64,000 nt of DNA from Doris montereyensis. Its lineage: Eukaryota > Mollusca > Gastropoda > Nudibranchia > Dorididae. Below, in pieces: positions 45,183 to 60,100 of this stretch (the stretch's first letter is position 1; every line of letters starts with the position of its first letter). Location: assembly GCA_037039925.1 (NCBI GenBank), contig JAXRKP010001469.1, forward strand, positions 1 to 64,000. Reading direction: 5' to 3'. The notes under the pieces are model-generated. The model ran no database searches. It worked only from the letters and a program-made list of their open reading frames with translations, and was not told the DNA's origin. Both the position numbers and the translations under genes were made by a program.

Positions 45183-48100
45183 TCATGAATTTTTAAATTG
45201 TTCTCATTTTATTAAACTGAGTGTACTTTTGTTTACAAGGTCTGAGACGCACAGACAGATTTTGACAGCTATTTGCTGCTACCTTCCTGAAGATGAGAAT
45301 TTAACTGCTGAAGTAGCCACAGTAGTTTTGTCTTTTCTGGTTCCCATGGATGGAGACATGAAATCGTTTTCCCTACAAAAAGAATTATTGGCCTCTGAAT
45401 TTTCAAAAAAGAACAGCTCTTTGCTTCCCTCTGTCAGCAAAGGTAAGAAAACTGTATGAGTCATACTCTCTACATTTTGTTTTCTAACATGATATTCATG
45501 ATTCATTTAGCACTTATTTTGAAGAGGGGGGAAAAGGGGGAGGGGGTGCAATGGAAAACTTAGGTATGATGTTGGCCTTGTGAAATGAAAAAGGAAAGTT
45601 TAAATTAGCTTGTCACAGATGCTTAAAACGTTTTTTCCTGCAAATCATTATCAGCCATAAGCTGGGAGGTAAAGCCTGCAAGTAACAGATCAGCTTCCTT
45701 TCAGGAGTTGATCTTGTTCCCTTGTTTTGATAGAGAAACTGGAATACACCCCTGCTCTATAATTCTCTAGGCCTGGAAATATCTTCAGCACACAAGCAAG
45801 AATTTTTCATTTAGAACCATCCCTTCAAGTAATGTAGGCTGGATAGCCTCTACCTTTTTTTTTTTAGATGAACAAGAAGTCGCTGGTCCCATGGGCATGT
45901 TGTGTTTTGCTAATTTTCCATGTTAACAGTCCTTTTAAAGTTTAATAATAATAAGGATAAAATACATTTCTATAGCGTTCATCATCAATACTACATTAAC
46001 CTCTGAGCTTAATGACTATGCATAGGAGGCATGGCACAGATAGTTGTGCCTGCTATCATGAGGAAAGTGCATTGAAAGCTTGTTGGCCCAAGTTTCCTTT
46101 GCTCTTTTCAAAAGGCGGGAATGAATGCTTTAATAGACAAAACTTGCTTGTTCATGACTCTCTCCTTCTCCTGCTGCCTAAGGGTAAGTAAAAGAAATCT
46201 GTAAATTATGTTTTAAAAGATTCATACACAACGTAGAGATGTAAGTTTATGTAAAAGAATTAATAGTTTTTGACATGGAGTATACACTTTCAATTTTGTC
46301 AGTGTTTTCAAAAGACGGGAAATCTTCTGCTGGGGACAATTGTGTCAACTTTGTCCAGAAGCTTGTTGACCATCTAACAGCACATTTCATGAAAGCAGCA
46401 AATGTGGAAGAGGTGAGCCGTGTTCCCTTTGGGACAAAACTTTTGGTGTCATAACTGTTGTTTTTGTAGGCATGCTTGTCTTTGGGTTTTTCTTGTGGTG
46501 GGCGCTACAGATATGTCCTTTTTACTTCCTTTAACCCTTTTTTTCTTTTAAGCATTTTTTCCTCTTGCTGTGGGGGTGGTTGACCGGTGCTGCTGGTAGG
46601 TCCTACTTCTTTTCTTTTCTTTCCTTCTTTCACTTATCTTTCATCTTGCTGTTTCCTCTTAATTCACCCTGAGATCACCACAATGGTGGACAGGGTAAAT
46701 TTCAAAGAAAGAAAGAAAGAAACTTTTTGCTGTTTCCTCTTTATTCACCCGAGATCACCCCATGTAGTAGCTGGGGTAAATTCCAATGAAACGAACCTTC
46801 ATTTAATTTTTTTTAAAAGATTTTGTGTCTCATAATTAGCATGATTCTTTGATATATATTTTTCTTTTTTGCTCTTTTCATATTATGATTATTTCATTGC
46901 TTTCTTTGATGTGTAGCAGACAAGTATATATAAGCCGTATTCGTTTTGTTTCAAAGCATAAGACTTTTACAAATAAATGGAAACATTGACAATAGTATAA
47001 TAAATTTATAAAAAGAAACCTTGAAATCATTTCATGTAGATCACATTTAATATCAGTTTTATATCTAAAACCAATTTTTGACTTGTAGTTTGATGCAGCA
47101 CTCTTTTGACATAAGTTAGTTTGGAAGACCACAGTCCATCCTGGTAGCCTCAGTAAAACATGTAACAAAGCACATGGAAGGCCATCCCTGTGACATGAAT
47201 GATAAAAAGCAATATATTAAAGATTTTATATCCAAACTTTCATTGCGGCCGGAGGCGATTGACAAATTTTCTTATATGTCTCACCTTACTCAAAGGAGCT
47301 TAGTTAGTTTGGTTGGTAGTGCGCTCTCTTTTCGTTGTGAGGGGATGGGTGTTGACGTGGAGATTCAATGCCATGATACCCAACGATTTTTCTATCTATT
47401 CCTTTATATGTCTCGTCTTTGTTCCTATGAGGCTTTATTATTTAATGTCATTATTCTTTGCTGCGGATATGGTAAATTCCAATGATGATATATTTTCATT
47501 GCGGGAAATTTTTCTTTATTTGATCTGGTGAAAATGTTTTCTTGTTCACATTTGTATTTTAGCTCCAGAAGCTCTTTGATTGCATATTGAAAGGCCCCGT
47601 CCTGGATGTGCTGCCCTCTTACTTATCATGGTCAATGTTGGGCTGATACAAAAAACCAGGAACGAGAAAGTGAAATTGGCTTTCCAGAAACAGCTTGTCT
47701 CCATGTTGGTTGATCTTACAGCTGCCAAGGTTTGGATGTTTTCTTTTGTTTCAATTTTGTTTTGTTTTATTTACATACAGTTTGGATAAGCTTTTATCTA
47801 CCTTCTCTTCTTTGTTTTTCTCCCCATGCTGGAAAATTGTATTGTGTATTTTAAATCCTGTATTGACAAATGTCTCTATGTAGGAAATTCCTGTTTTGAC
47901 ATGATTGTTTTAACCTAAAACTTTATTGTCGGTGGAAATATCTTTCAGCATTTAGCAGCAGTTGAAATGAAAATGTACTGAATGACCTGTTTCTACAAAT
48001 AAAAATGTAACAAATGCAGTATCTTTCACATGCTCATATGCTTAAAAAGAAAAGATTGCTTGCAGGATTCTGTCTTTGAAATAGTGCAAGAACTGATTTG

Positions 48101-51100
48101 TGTAAAACAGAACAGAAAGATAATGGACTGCATCTATGTATTAACTCTTGTCTTTGTTTAAATTGCCTTTTAAAAAGATTAATTCTGAGCATGGATAAAG
48201 GAAAAGAAACACATTTTTCATGAAATGTCTTGGTTTTTAAAAAAAATTTTTTTTTCAACTTTCAGGATCTTCTCTCCTTTAAAAAGCTACAAAGTCAGGG
48301 AACAACTCTAGACTCCCAAACTATTATTTCCTGTTCTCTGAAAAGTTTACGTGTTTGCGATCAGCTTTCTATTGAGATGATTGCATTTTGCCAGCAGGAG
48401 TTGAAACTGGGCAGTGCATCTCATGCTTTGAAGAGTAAGTTCAATTACTCTTTGTTTCTTATTAATGACACTATTAAACTCAGGTGAGCAGGATATTAAA
48501 CCATGATTGTAGATGTAAAGTACCTTTCCATCGCTTGATTATGGAACACCTTTGGGCAATGTTGCGCATCCACTGTGCCTACCAGTCATAATACAGCAAG
48601 TTGTAGGTTGAAACAGTGATTTTGTCGCCTGCATGACAAACCGTTCTAGCTCAAAATTGTATGATCTTATGGCTATTCTAGTTTAACTTAATGGGATCTG
48701 TAAGATGTCTCAACGGTTTTCCAAATATGCAGTAGGTTCCGAGATATTGCATAAACCGATTTTGTTCTACCCTCTGTTACGATCATTTCTTCATGACTTT
48801 AATGTCAATTTTATCGAACTCTTGGATTCAGTGATGGAATGGTTTGTCGTGCAGTCGATGATTCGTTTTTTCAGTGGCAACCAAACAGATATAGATTGAT
48901 TATGGCTCTAACTTGGACAGTGAGATAAAACTTGTTGCCTTGTGAGAAAAGATTGGTACCATATGCTTGAGAGTTGTAGGAACAATCGTGTGAATGATTT
49001 GGTTTCTGACTTTCTCGTCACATAAGGCAATGTATATCTTATGCTTCTTATGTTGGAAGCAACATGAAAACCAAATCATTTGAGTGTAAGTAAATGTTGC
49101 TTAGAATTGTTCCACTTTTTATTCCTGTTTCTTTCCTTTTGTATGATCTGAAAGTAACTTTTGATGTATTTATTGATTAGTGGATTTTAAAGATATATTA
49201 AACAATTTTAATCCTGTTCTTACAGGTTGATATTAACTTTTGATGCCTGATAATTGTCTCACACCTTAGATTCAAACTAATAGTCTTTAATGTATTTTAT
49301 CCTCCATTGTAATTCAATCCAAACCTTTGTTTTTTTAATGTTTTCCTTACAGAGATGAAATTTTGGCAAATTTCCAGCATAGGTTTAGTGGAATCAGAGT
49401 GGCTATGGGTGATGATGACCTTCTTTAACTTCCTGTTGGAACTTACCACACACAAACAATCAGAAATTTCTGTTTTTCTGCGGCAGATATTTCAGAATTT
49501 CTTTAAGGTATGGGAAAGATTTGTTTCAAGGCCATTTACAGTGAATGTTTTTTGATGGGTACAGGACCTTTTTACATTTAAAAAAAATGTTTGCATACAT
49601 TTGAAAAATGTTTTGTCATTCTGTTGAGTAGTTTATGCAATCAAAACATCTAGGTTTGGTCTATCAATTGTAACTCTTGCTGTAAAATTTAATTGTGTCA
49701 TCTGCAATGTTAAAGATAAAGATGGATTTATAGTCCGTATTCCCGTACAAGTGCAGGCTCGCCGACTCTACATCACTTATCCCCCAGTAGGCCATTTCAT
49801 TCAAAATCTTTATCAACTCCCGGGGGAGCATACAGTACATAAGCCTGTTAGACTTTTCGTACTAACACTCTGATAAGATCTGTCTCTACCTATAGCTAGG
49901 TACTCATTGACACCTTATTCAAGTCGGGAATGTAGAGTGAAGTGCATTTCCTAAGATACAACATTTTGAATAAAAACCCCACCTGTGCTAGCCATGGTGC
50001 TTCAATCAGTGCCGTTGTGATAACAAGCTCACAACATCTCTCTTCCTTTCATGCCCAATGGCAATGTAGAACACTGGTGTTTTTACCAACCATCGTAATT
50101 ATTTTAAGTTTGCTTCTTTGTTTCATTTCTTTGAGTAAGTGAAAAAATATAATAATTCCCAGATGCTCTCACTTTTTGTTCTTTTTCACTGGTTCTCTAT
50201 AAAAGATTTTGGGAGACAATGATTCAGTGGTGAAGCTTCTGTGTATGATTTGGTCAAATGATGAGGTCACACCTGTGCACAAAGCCATGGCTCTTCAGTT
50301 TGCCCAGTCTTACCTGACATCTTTACCTGACAGTGCCAAGGAAAAACTTGTTGCCGATGAGGCGACTCCAGGTAGGATATGGATAGTTATTTTCATTATT
50401 AAGGGCCTGTCACTACAGTTGTCAGGGTGCTTGCCTTTAATGTAGCAGTGCACGGTTTATTCAAGTTCCATGATCAGTTTATATGGCATATTATATCCCA
50501 GGTGATATCACATACAGTTATTATATCCAGTCAGTGCCTAAAATGACCAGCTGAGAATTATATATATATACATATATCTCATAGTGTTCCAATAGCGCTT
50601 TTTAGTTTTAGCATGGCCTACCTGCTGGGTGACCTTGTGACCAAGGTAAAATGTCTGTTGATTGGTAAAGGGGTGTTAACCCATGTTACTGACAAACCTT
50701 GCCTTCATACTTTTATTTTGTCTGTTAATTAATCTCTCTTTCTCTGCATTGGGTATGCAACATGATTGGTGATGGCAATTGACCAGGCTGGTCTCGTTTC
50801 AGGTGGCTCATTGGCCCCTTCTTTCCACTTCCAGGCAAACTTAACTGAAGTGGCACTCAGCATGTAATATTGGATACTGTTGTCTGATTTGTTTTTTCTT
50901 TGCTTTGTTTTGTTTCCATAGCTACTATGTATAGCCATAACCTAGCACCCTATTTGGAGATCTTATACAACAGATTTCAATGCAAGCTAAAGATCCTCTT
51001 TGTGACAAATATTTACTCTTTGTATATAATTTTTTGTCTATTCCCCATTATGATTTCAGTTTTGCCATTTGTTTTGGTACTGATGACAAGTCCCTCAAGG

Positions 51101-54100
51101 GCAGTCCGGAACGTTGCTTTCAATCTCATGGATGCCATGTCTAGCAAGAAGGACAACTCCAAACATTTGTTTAATTGGTTGTCAGCCCACTTCCTGCAAT
51201 ACAGACAGGAAGTTGAAACTGACATGGCCTTTGCTGGACAGGTCTGAATTCACTATTTTACAAATTTGAACCGTAGGACTTTTTTTTTGTAGTACAGTTC
51301 AGTATTTATCTGTATTCGTTTATGTATTGTTAAATTTCCAAATAACGCTTGAAGGGTTCCGTCACAAAACGTCATGTATCCTAATGTCTCAAAATGAAGA
51401 AAAGTAAAATAATGTGTTACTCATGTTCATGATTGTGAGATGAACAATTTTTATCTTAATGTGACACATACAGAGAGGATATTTAACAGTGATAAGGACT
51501 GAAATCAGACAAGACATATGTACTTTTCTCAGAATTAAGACGGTAATTTCTTTTTCCCCCCCAAAATGCTAAATGTCCATCCCAGAAAATATGAAGCAAT
51601 GCAAAAATTTTCCTCCTTTAGCAATGCCAAGCTTAGAAATACATAAGAAAGTTGTATACTGCAAAGATCAATCTTATGGAAATTTTAAGAAAAATTAAAT
51701 GGCAGAAAATAGAAATAAGCTTTGACATATTTTGTCATATAAGTGATTATGAGTCACCTATTGACAATGTGAACTGCTCAATCTGGCTCAAAATGGAACC
51801 TTGAGGAATTAAACAGAAATCAAAATAATAATGCTACATAACATCCTCACTCCCTAAAACAAATCCCAGAAAAACAAACATCAAACGAATCATCAAACAT
51901 GTTCATGGTGCTTTGGGTGATTAAAAATGCAGTCTGAAAAAAAAGTAAGACAAATATTCAAATCAAAGGATAATGTCTGCCACTGAATAACAGTCTTAAA
52001 GCTGGCCTGTGGGTGTGGAAAGATGTTGGTCATTTGAAAGTTCTGATTAGCTGAGAATGCACATATTGCGATTTGTGAAAAATAATCATTTGCATGTATC
52101 AGGTTTTGTAATGGAATGTTGAATTGTCATGCTGAAATGAAAGGATATATTCGTTTTATGAATAAGGAAACAGTTTATCAGCAGAGATTTCAAGATGAAA
52201 TATCACTGGGGGCATTACTCATTTTTTTCAAATTTGTTCTATATTGAATGAAACACTTTACTTGCTTTATTAAATGTCTGTTTATTAAAAGAATAGTATC
52301 TCATTTTAAGATAATGTCACATGCTGTTGAAAAACAAAAGTATTTGATGAAGTTTTAAGGTGTGGTGCTCTTTATATATGGCAGTTATATATTTTTGATG
52401 GGTGTCAGATGTGACAAACTGAGATGGTTAAATGAGGAAGAAGAGGATGACATTTCGCATTAGAGGGGATGAATTCAATGCAACTGTAATAATTTCGGTT
52501 ATCTCTGTAGTCTCATACAGCAAAATAAAATTGGTCCTAGAAAAGCAAGTGCTGTGTTTCAATCCCAATTTCTGATCCCACTTTATGCTAACTCATGTGT
52601 TACTCTCAAATTAGAAGAAATGCCGCTGATAAATGTTTAGAAAATATTCATGTTTTTCACTGGATCTGTTAACATCAAACCTGATAAGATCACATCAGCT
52701 TTGTCGTGAACGCCACTATGTGAAGGAGTCAAACAAAGTTAATTTCTTCCTATGTATATGAGTCAAGATAATCATTTCCAGTATTTGTTTTAATACAGCA
52801 CTTGTCATTTTTACTCTTATAAAATGCTGACTATTCTGATTTAAGAGAAATTTATCTTGGCTGACAGTAGAATGTTGAACTGACTTTCATAGGTGATGAA
52901 AAACTTTTTGGAAGGTTCTGATAATGTTGATCCACCATCCCCAAAGAAGCGAAGAAAATCCAGTAGCAAGCCATCTACCCCATCACTTATTCTCGATTTC
53001 CTTGTCAATGTCGCTGTTGACCCATTGACACCTGTGATCTTTCAAAGAGGCATCCTTGAAATTCTACAGAACCTGGATTCAGTGGTGAGTGCTTGACATT
53101 TTGGTCTATCAAAATTCATTTCAGTGTCTCATGGTTTGTATTGCATATTTATATTAGTCTTAGAAGCTAAGATGATCTTTGCTTTGTTTTGATTTTTGAG
53201 TTCTTTTTTTATACAGACCTGGTAGTGACAGTTTATAAAATCATATGAGAACAAAATCAAAATTTGACCATCACTTATTAAAGAAACAATTATTTGGACA
53301 ACCTCTCAAGTCTGCCAGTAATTTGGAAAATGCATCAATTATGACTGTTTTAGAGTTTCTTTTGAATTCTTGTTGAACCCAAGTAAAGGAGGGAAACTTG
53401 ACATCAACTACTAACTGTAATATAAGTATACGACAAGGCGGACATATATGCGCTGTCACATCTGGAACTAAAATATTTGTGAGATTTCTTTTGACTTCTT
53501 GACTTTTATAGGCCTGCTTCCACAACTGAAACATCACATCAATCACAACATATTCAAATTTTAAAGCTATAATGACGTTTTTATAGCAATAGGAGTGAAA
53601 TTTATAAGGTATATGAAAAAACACCCAACCTATTGGCAAAGACTCATATATGTGTATTATGGCTATAGTCACTATGTTTATTGTCTTCTTTTGTCTATGA
53701 CAGGAGTGTTTCCATCCTTTCATGGGTTTATTGCACTCCTCATCACGAGCTCTAACCAAGGTCGTACACAAGCTTTACCAGCTGTCAAGAGGGACTTAAT
53801 GCGACTGCTAATCAATCGCCTGACTCCAACAGTGGCCATATGTCTTGAGCAAGGATCTCAAAGCCTGCAGACAATCTGTCAGGCCTTGGAGTGTGAGACT
53901 GTGCTGGAGGCACCAGGAGAGACAGCTCAGCTCTTTGCTGTCAGACAGGTACAAGCTAGAGCCATGATCATAAAGATATGGCTAGCATTCTGATGAAAAC
54001 ATTTATAGGCCAAACTTTTTTTTCTTTTTGGTTTGGTTCGGTTTCGGTGTTTGCATAAATTAAGAGATTTGATATAAAAGTAAAATAAATCTATACTCAA

Positions 54101-57100
54101 GTTTTAAGCGAAGGGTGTTCAGGAGCGAAGTCTTGATTTTCTAGGCAGATTGCATATGTTTGTCATTGCTTTCCAAGCTTTACTTTTGCATAGTCTGCAT
54201 AGATCTAGCTACCCTTTTCACGACTGGGTTGATGAGAGGGCCAGGAAGAAACATACCCAGACTGGGGATCAAACTTGGATCAAGGGCCTGGTAGTCCGAC
54301 ATTATACTAACTAAACTACTAGGCCCTTGATAAAATCAATTTAGAATACGTATGATTATAGTATAAAGGGAACAAAAATACAGATTGTTTTTTAAAGACA
54401 TTTACATAAGTCTATACACCCTGAACAATTAAAAAATGTAACCTGTGACAGGTATATTTTCATCAGAATGTAAGCCATATTATGTTATGTTATTTTTATC
54501 TGTGCACTTCCTCGTTTTCTTCTAAATGAGGCACACATTTCATTTCAACACATATGGTCAAGCTTTATCCCGTGAATGGGTAGTTGACGGGCACTGTCAG
54601 TATGTCCTACTTCTGTCCTTATACTCTTTCTCTTTCCTTTTGTTTTGTTGTTTTTTCTTTTTTCACCCTGAGATCACCATGTATGTTGGATGGGTTAAAT
54701 TTCATTGAAAGAAACAAAGATAAATGTCCTGTGAATCAATGAGTCTGCTGATGTCAGGCTACACACTTTTAATGAAGCTTAAAACTGGAAACAAAATGTG
54801 CTTTGTCTAAAAATAAACTACTGATTGACTTCAACCTATGCCAATGATCTATAGACAAAGTTCGATCAGTTTCAAAAAACCAAATCTGTATTTACAAAGG
54901 GGTACAAAGAAAAATTTATCCAGTGTCTTTTCGGATAACAGACTTTAACAAAGAAATTAAATGCTCTGAATTATTTCCTTCATGCTTCTACTTGAATAGC
55001 ACATGAAAATTAATTTGCTTTCAGATCTATTTCTATTTTCAAACGAGAAAGTAAAAATTCTAGGAATAAGCATCCTTATTTTTCTTGTCTGCTTACACAT
55101 TTCTGGTATAGATATTATAATTTAGATCTAGTTAATAGTGGGAAACTTTCAGAATCATGCTACACAAGCATGTTATATCCCAGGTGATATCAAGTGCGAC
55201 TGTACCTCTGGCGTCTTTTCCCATTTCAGCTGAGCAGAAAATTTATGTCAGCGTTGCCAAATGCAGGCCAGAAAAGTTTGTTTTCCAAGATTTTGGACAT
55301 CATGACAACCTCTCCCTACCCTGAAATGGTGCGCCGATGCAGAAAAGTGGTCAAGCATGTAAGATATAAAATTGTGGTCTTTGTAAACTATTTTTATAGA
55401 TAAAGTTTTCATTAAGTGTTTAACCGGGTTCAAGTGCAATTTTTAAAACTTAAAAGGCTAATGAGAATATCACTGGAAAGTTTGTAATGAAATGTTTTTT
55501 CTGGATTTAATCTGTGATTCTTATTTCATATGATGGGTGTTATCTACATCTTTGTGCTTATTTGAATTGATGAATTTTTACATCTTTGCTAGATTAATTA
55601 TCATATAAAGCATTTTAATTTTAATTTTGTTTAATTAAAAGAATATCAATTCATAGATTGTAGTATGTTCTTTTGATTTAAATTTTGGTAGGATTTGAGT
55701 TAACATACATTGATAAAGCATTGAACGCATTTATTTTAAACGTCAATTAATTCTGAAATTATTTATATCAGTTGCAGGTTAGGGGAAAATGATTTACTCT
55801 CTCTATCTCATATGCGTAACAAGACCTCAGCAAAAATTTACTTTATTTCCCCTTTAATCTTGTCTCTATGGACACAATCAGATGAAATTGGATTCTAGCT
55901 TAGTGATCCTTGAGATGCAAACCGTGTTGCTGAACAGACAAGCCACCACAGTCCGTGAAGCTAAGAGGCAGAAAGTGTACGTTTATCAACTTCTGTCTGT
56001 TTTTAAAGTTATGGCAAATCAATTAAAATTGAAAGAACTCTTTTCAATTTTTCTTTTTGGTTGGGTATCATTATCTTATTTTGTAGCATTTTACTTAAAA
56101 TTAACAATCATCACACTAATGAGATGCTTATAATGATATACAAGTATTATGCTTTGTATTACAATTGTCTCTGCCTTAGTGGCCGCTTTTTGCACATAAC
56201 AGATTCCCCTATATTAGGTCACTTTGGAAAACCTTAGATTGGTTTTTATTTCATCAGAAGGCTGAGTGGATTTGTTAAACTCAATGCAATGAAGGTAACA
56301 TTTAAATTTAGATTGGCAATGCCATCTTTCAATCTATCTGGAATTTGTGCTTCGTACTGTAGGCTTAGAATGTATACAAGCTCCTACAGATAGAGTGTCA
56401 GGCTCTTTGATGCTGATGACAGGAACACATACCCTCCCCCTCATTCCCAGATGAATGAGGTGATTGACATTAATGATTTGTACCGGTACACAACATTTGC
56501 ATTTTTTAAAATATCGTGACCAGGTCAGAGACATCACCATAACCGACATGAACTAGAGTTTTTACTGATATAGGAATGATGACTATCAGGATTAAAAATA
56601 ATTTAGGCCTAATCGTTCGATGCAACGATTACCTGGTTTTGGGATGAAAAGGGAAAAAAATTAAGTAAAGTTTCTTCAAGGCCATTATGGCCCATAGAGC
56701 CGGAGCGTATCCTAGTTTCTACAGCATGAAGTGAAACAGATGAAAATAATCACCTCCTGGACACGGCTCTATTCTGACTAGAGTTTTTACTCCCAACTAG
56801 TACTTGTACCCATTTGCACTTAGGTTGAGTGGGTGTTACGTGTCTTTACCAAGAAACGCAACGGCTGGCCTAGCATCACCTTAAGCTCGGCAGTCTAACA
56901 ACCTGATCACCGACGCCACATAGGAAAAAAGAAGAGGAATGGATTTTCAAAGACATGGTCACTGCTTTATTGTGTCTCCTCCTTCCTTTTTAAAGTTCTA
57001 GGCCTAAAGGTCTGACCGATTAATGTTACATAATGAATAGATTATCCTACTCCATGTTTTTACCTTAAGTTAAGAGGTCACTTTTTGTTGTCTCTCAAAG

Positions 57101-60100
57101 GCCAGTCTCTTAGGCGAAAAACTGTAATGGACTATGTAGATGCAGCCTAATGGTTGTTGAAACGTTATCTACAAGCTTATTTGAATTGGTAATGGTATTA
57201 TCATTTGATTTTGTTTAAGAATGAAATTTTTGTCTGTTCTCAGTCAATCAAGCTCAGAATCTCCTGACGTGTCAGATTTATCGTCAGTTCGATGGAAACG
57301 CATCATTTTACTCTTTGAGATGATACAGAGCAAGAAGAAGATGTTCAATGCCGGTCTACTTGTACCTGCAGCATTTCAGGTTTTAGCAAGGTATGTGAAC
57401 TCACACTGTTGTTGTTAACTTCCTTGCTCAGTTAACTGAATAACAATGAAGTTTTGAATCCCCCATGTACTTTAGACCTTTTGTAATTCAAGTTTTTACC
57501 CATTGCTCATGATATTAACTTTTTTTTGAAAATTCCAACAACAATGTTGTTATTGTATTCCCCCTCCCCATGTGTAAGTTTTTTAATGTAAAGAATTATC
57601 TTACTGTTTCTCCAGAGTTCTTGAAATAGAAACGGAAGGATCTGGGAATACTCCAAGCAGCTAATTCTTTCTGCCATTTGCAAAATTTGTTCTATATCTG
57701 TGGAGAAAACTGACTCTGGTGAAAGCATTGGTAAAGCACTTCTTTTTTTTTTTTCTTCCCTCTTTAACTCCTTTTCTAAGATGAGAATCAAGTTATCATA
57801 TCAGACCAAGATGCTTAATTTTTGCCTTCTGCATGTGATATTTTTCTTGTTGACAAATGGTTGTTTTTTGTTTGTGTAAAAATTGTTCCTTTTTTTTTTT
57901 TTAAGTCAAAGAAATTTTGATCTAACACCTTTTTAACTTTCAGGATTTTTTATATTGCTTTTTGTTTGTTGGGGGGAGGGGGGAAGGGTGTAGTTTTGTG
58001 TTTTGTTTGGTATTTACATAGTTTGTGCTCAGATGGTATGATGGCCTTATCTTACTAGAATTTTCATCTTTCAACATATCATTGCCCTTAGTAGAAAATG
58101 AGGGTGAAGGCATCATTTCAGATCTTTCAACATATTATTGCCCTTCATAGAAAATAAGGGTGAAGACATCATTTCAGACTTGCTTCTCTTACATTTATAA
58201 TGTCACCCCATACACACATTCTTTTTTCTCACAATCATAAAAACTCCATTTCTAGAAGCTGTTGTGACAGGCGAACATTTGAACATGGAGCTTATCATCC
58301 AGTGTATTCGCAGTTCAATAAACTCGCACACTCACCACCAGGCCCTTCTTCTTCTCAGCATTGCAGCCAAAATTGCGCCTGTGAGTTGTTTTGTCTTACC
58401 GTACCATTATTCCATACTGAAAATAGGACACGCCCCCTTTTTGTGCAAATAATAAGCATACTCCCTGAAGAAATGTTGATTTTATTTTGGAAATATTTTA
58501 ATTTTAAACGAGAACCCTTTTTTTTTTCCTGACCAAGGAGACTGATTTGGTTCAAATTTTAGTAAACTATTCCACTTAAAGTGTTTAGAACTGTTCAAGC
58601 CCCAAAAGTAAAAAATTCCAATAACCTCTATGGTCCTAGTAAATGTTTACATATGGCATGGTTACCTATGCTTCTTTTTGACTGTAAAAACCCCCAAAAC
58701 AATCTCCATGTTAAAAGGATTGAAATGGGAATTCAGATTAGATAGGTGTTGCAAATTAGTAGAACAGAAATGGCAAAAATGTCAAGGCTTTCCCTTATAT
58801 ATAAATGTACAGTTAATTTTGGGTTGTGGGAGTTGAGATGGAGGTTCTGTTTTGATTCCCACTTTCATATATGACTCCATTTGCTTGCTAAATCTCAGCC
58901 ATACTTTCAACCAATTGTAAATCTATATCTGAATTTATTTCAGGGTTTGCTCCTGCACAACATGATGTCTGTCTTTATCTTTATGGGGGTAAATGTTTTG
59001 CGACAAGACAATGAATACAGCTTCCATGTCATTGGTCAGATTCTGGAAAATGTCATTCCGGCGATCATCACGGTAAATGAATTTACTATTTTTTATTTGT
59101 CGCATTCTTTCAGTGAAATGAATTTTCATCCTTGTCATTGTTCCTGGGGGGGGGGGGGGGGGGACGGGACTGGCGAGTTTTGGACCAAAAGGTTGATTTT
59201 CTATTCTTTGCATGTTCGGGTAGAACGACTATTTATATACAAGTTCATGGCAGAAAAATTTCCATATGACGTATAATTTTTTTTTACAAAATATTTTGTA
59301 GGCGAGGGTAGGTAAAAACAATCAAAATTTTGACGTAAATTACCCTAACACTGACTGAGAAAATGGCAGTAAAAACCTGTATATTGGCACTTAATCGCCA
59401 AATGTGACAACACACGATACTGACCTCATTTTGCCGACACCGATATACGCGTCTCCCATCGCTGTGTGATATAAGAGGCATTGCGCATCAGTGTATGGAA
59501 ACGCGCACAAGCATAGGATATAGAGGGAGGAAAAAAACTGGTCATTTCAGCGTCTGTTTTCACAACAGTGCACATCTAAACCTAGATTTATAATCCTATT
59601 TACATAAGTAACAATGCCAGAGACTGTTGAAAGAGTAAAGGGGCTGCTACAACAAGGGAAACCCGTCTGAAGCATTTGTTTTGTGTTATTTTCTGTTGAT
59701 TTTTTTACTTCCATTTTTCTCGAAATGTAGTTTTTCCAGACTAAAATTCTATCTCCTCTGCCATTTACCCAACGATTTGTATTATATTTGGCACACAGGT
59801 TCCTCTTGTCAATGTTAATAGAATGACGTCGTTTTTTTGTTGATATATTGTAAACTTTGAGAATTTTTTTTTTTTTTTTGGTAATAAAAACACCGTTTTT
59901 GTACATTCACATATTTTCAAATTCATAAAAAAAAAACTATCCAAAATATCGAAAAAACCTGATGTCACTCTTTAGATATTGAATGGAAAAGACGATCTGC
60001 ACAGGTTTTGAGTGATTTTATTCATACCTAATGGAGGAGATAAATTTTGAAAATTGAGTCAAAATTCAAGATGCGGCCGTTTCTATGGCAACCAAGGATG

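Noticed and set aside
53271..53771. Minus-strand 166-codon open frame in HEATR1 introns 19-20
   Set aside because: It overlaps the real exon 20 at 53704-53771 on the other strand and lacks recognisable motifs; probably chance or an old repeat.
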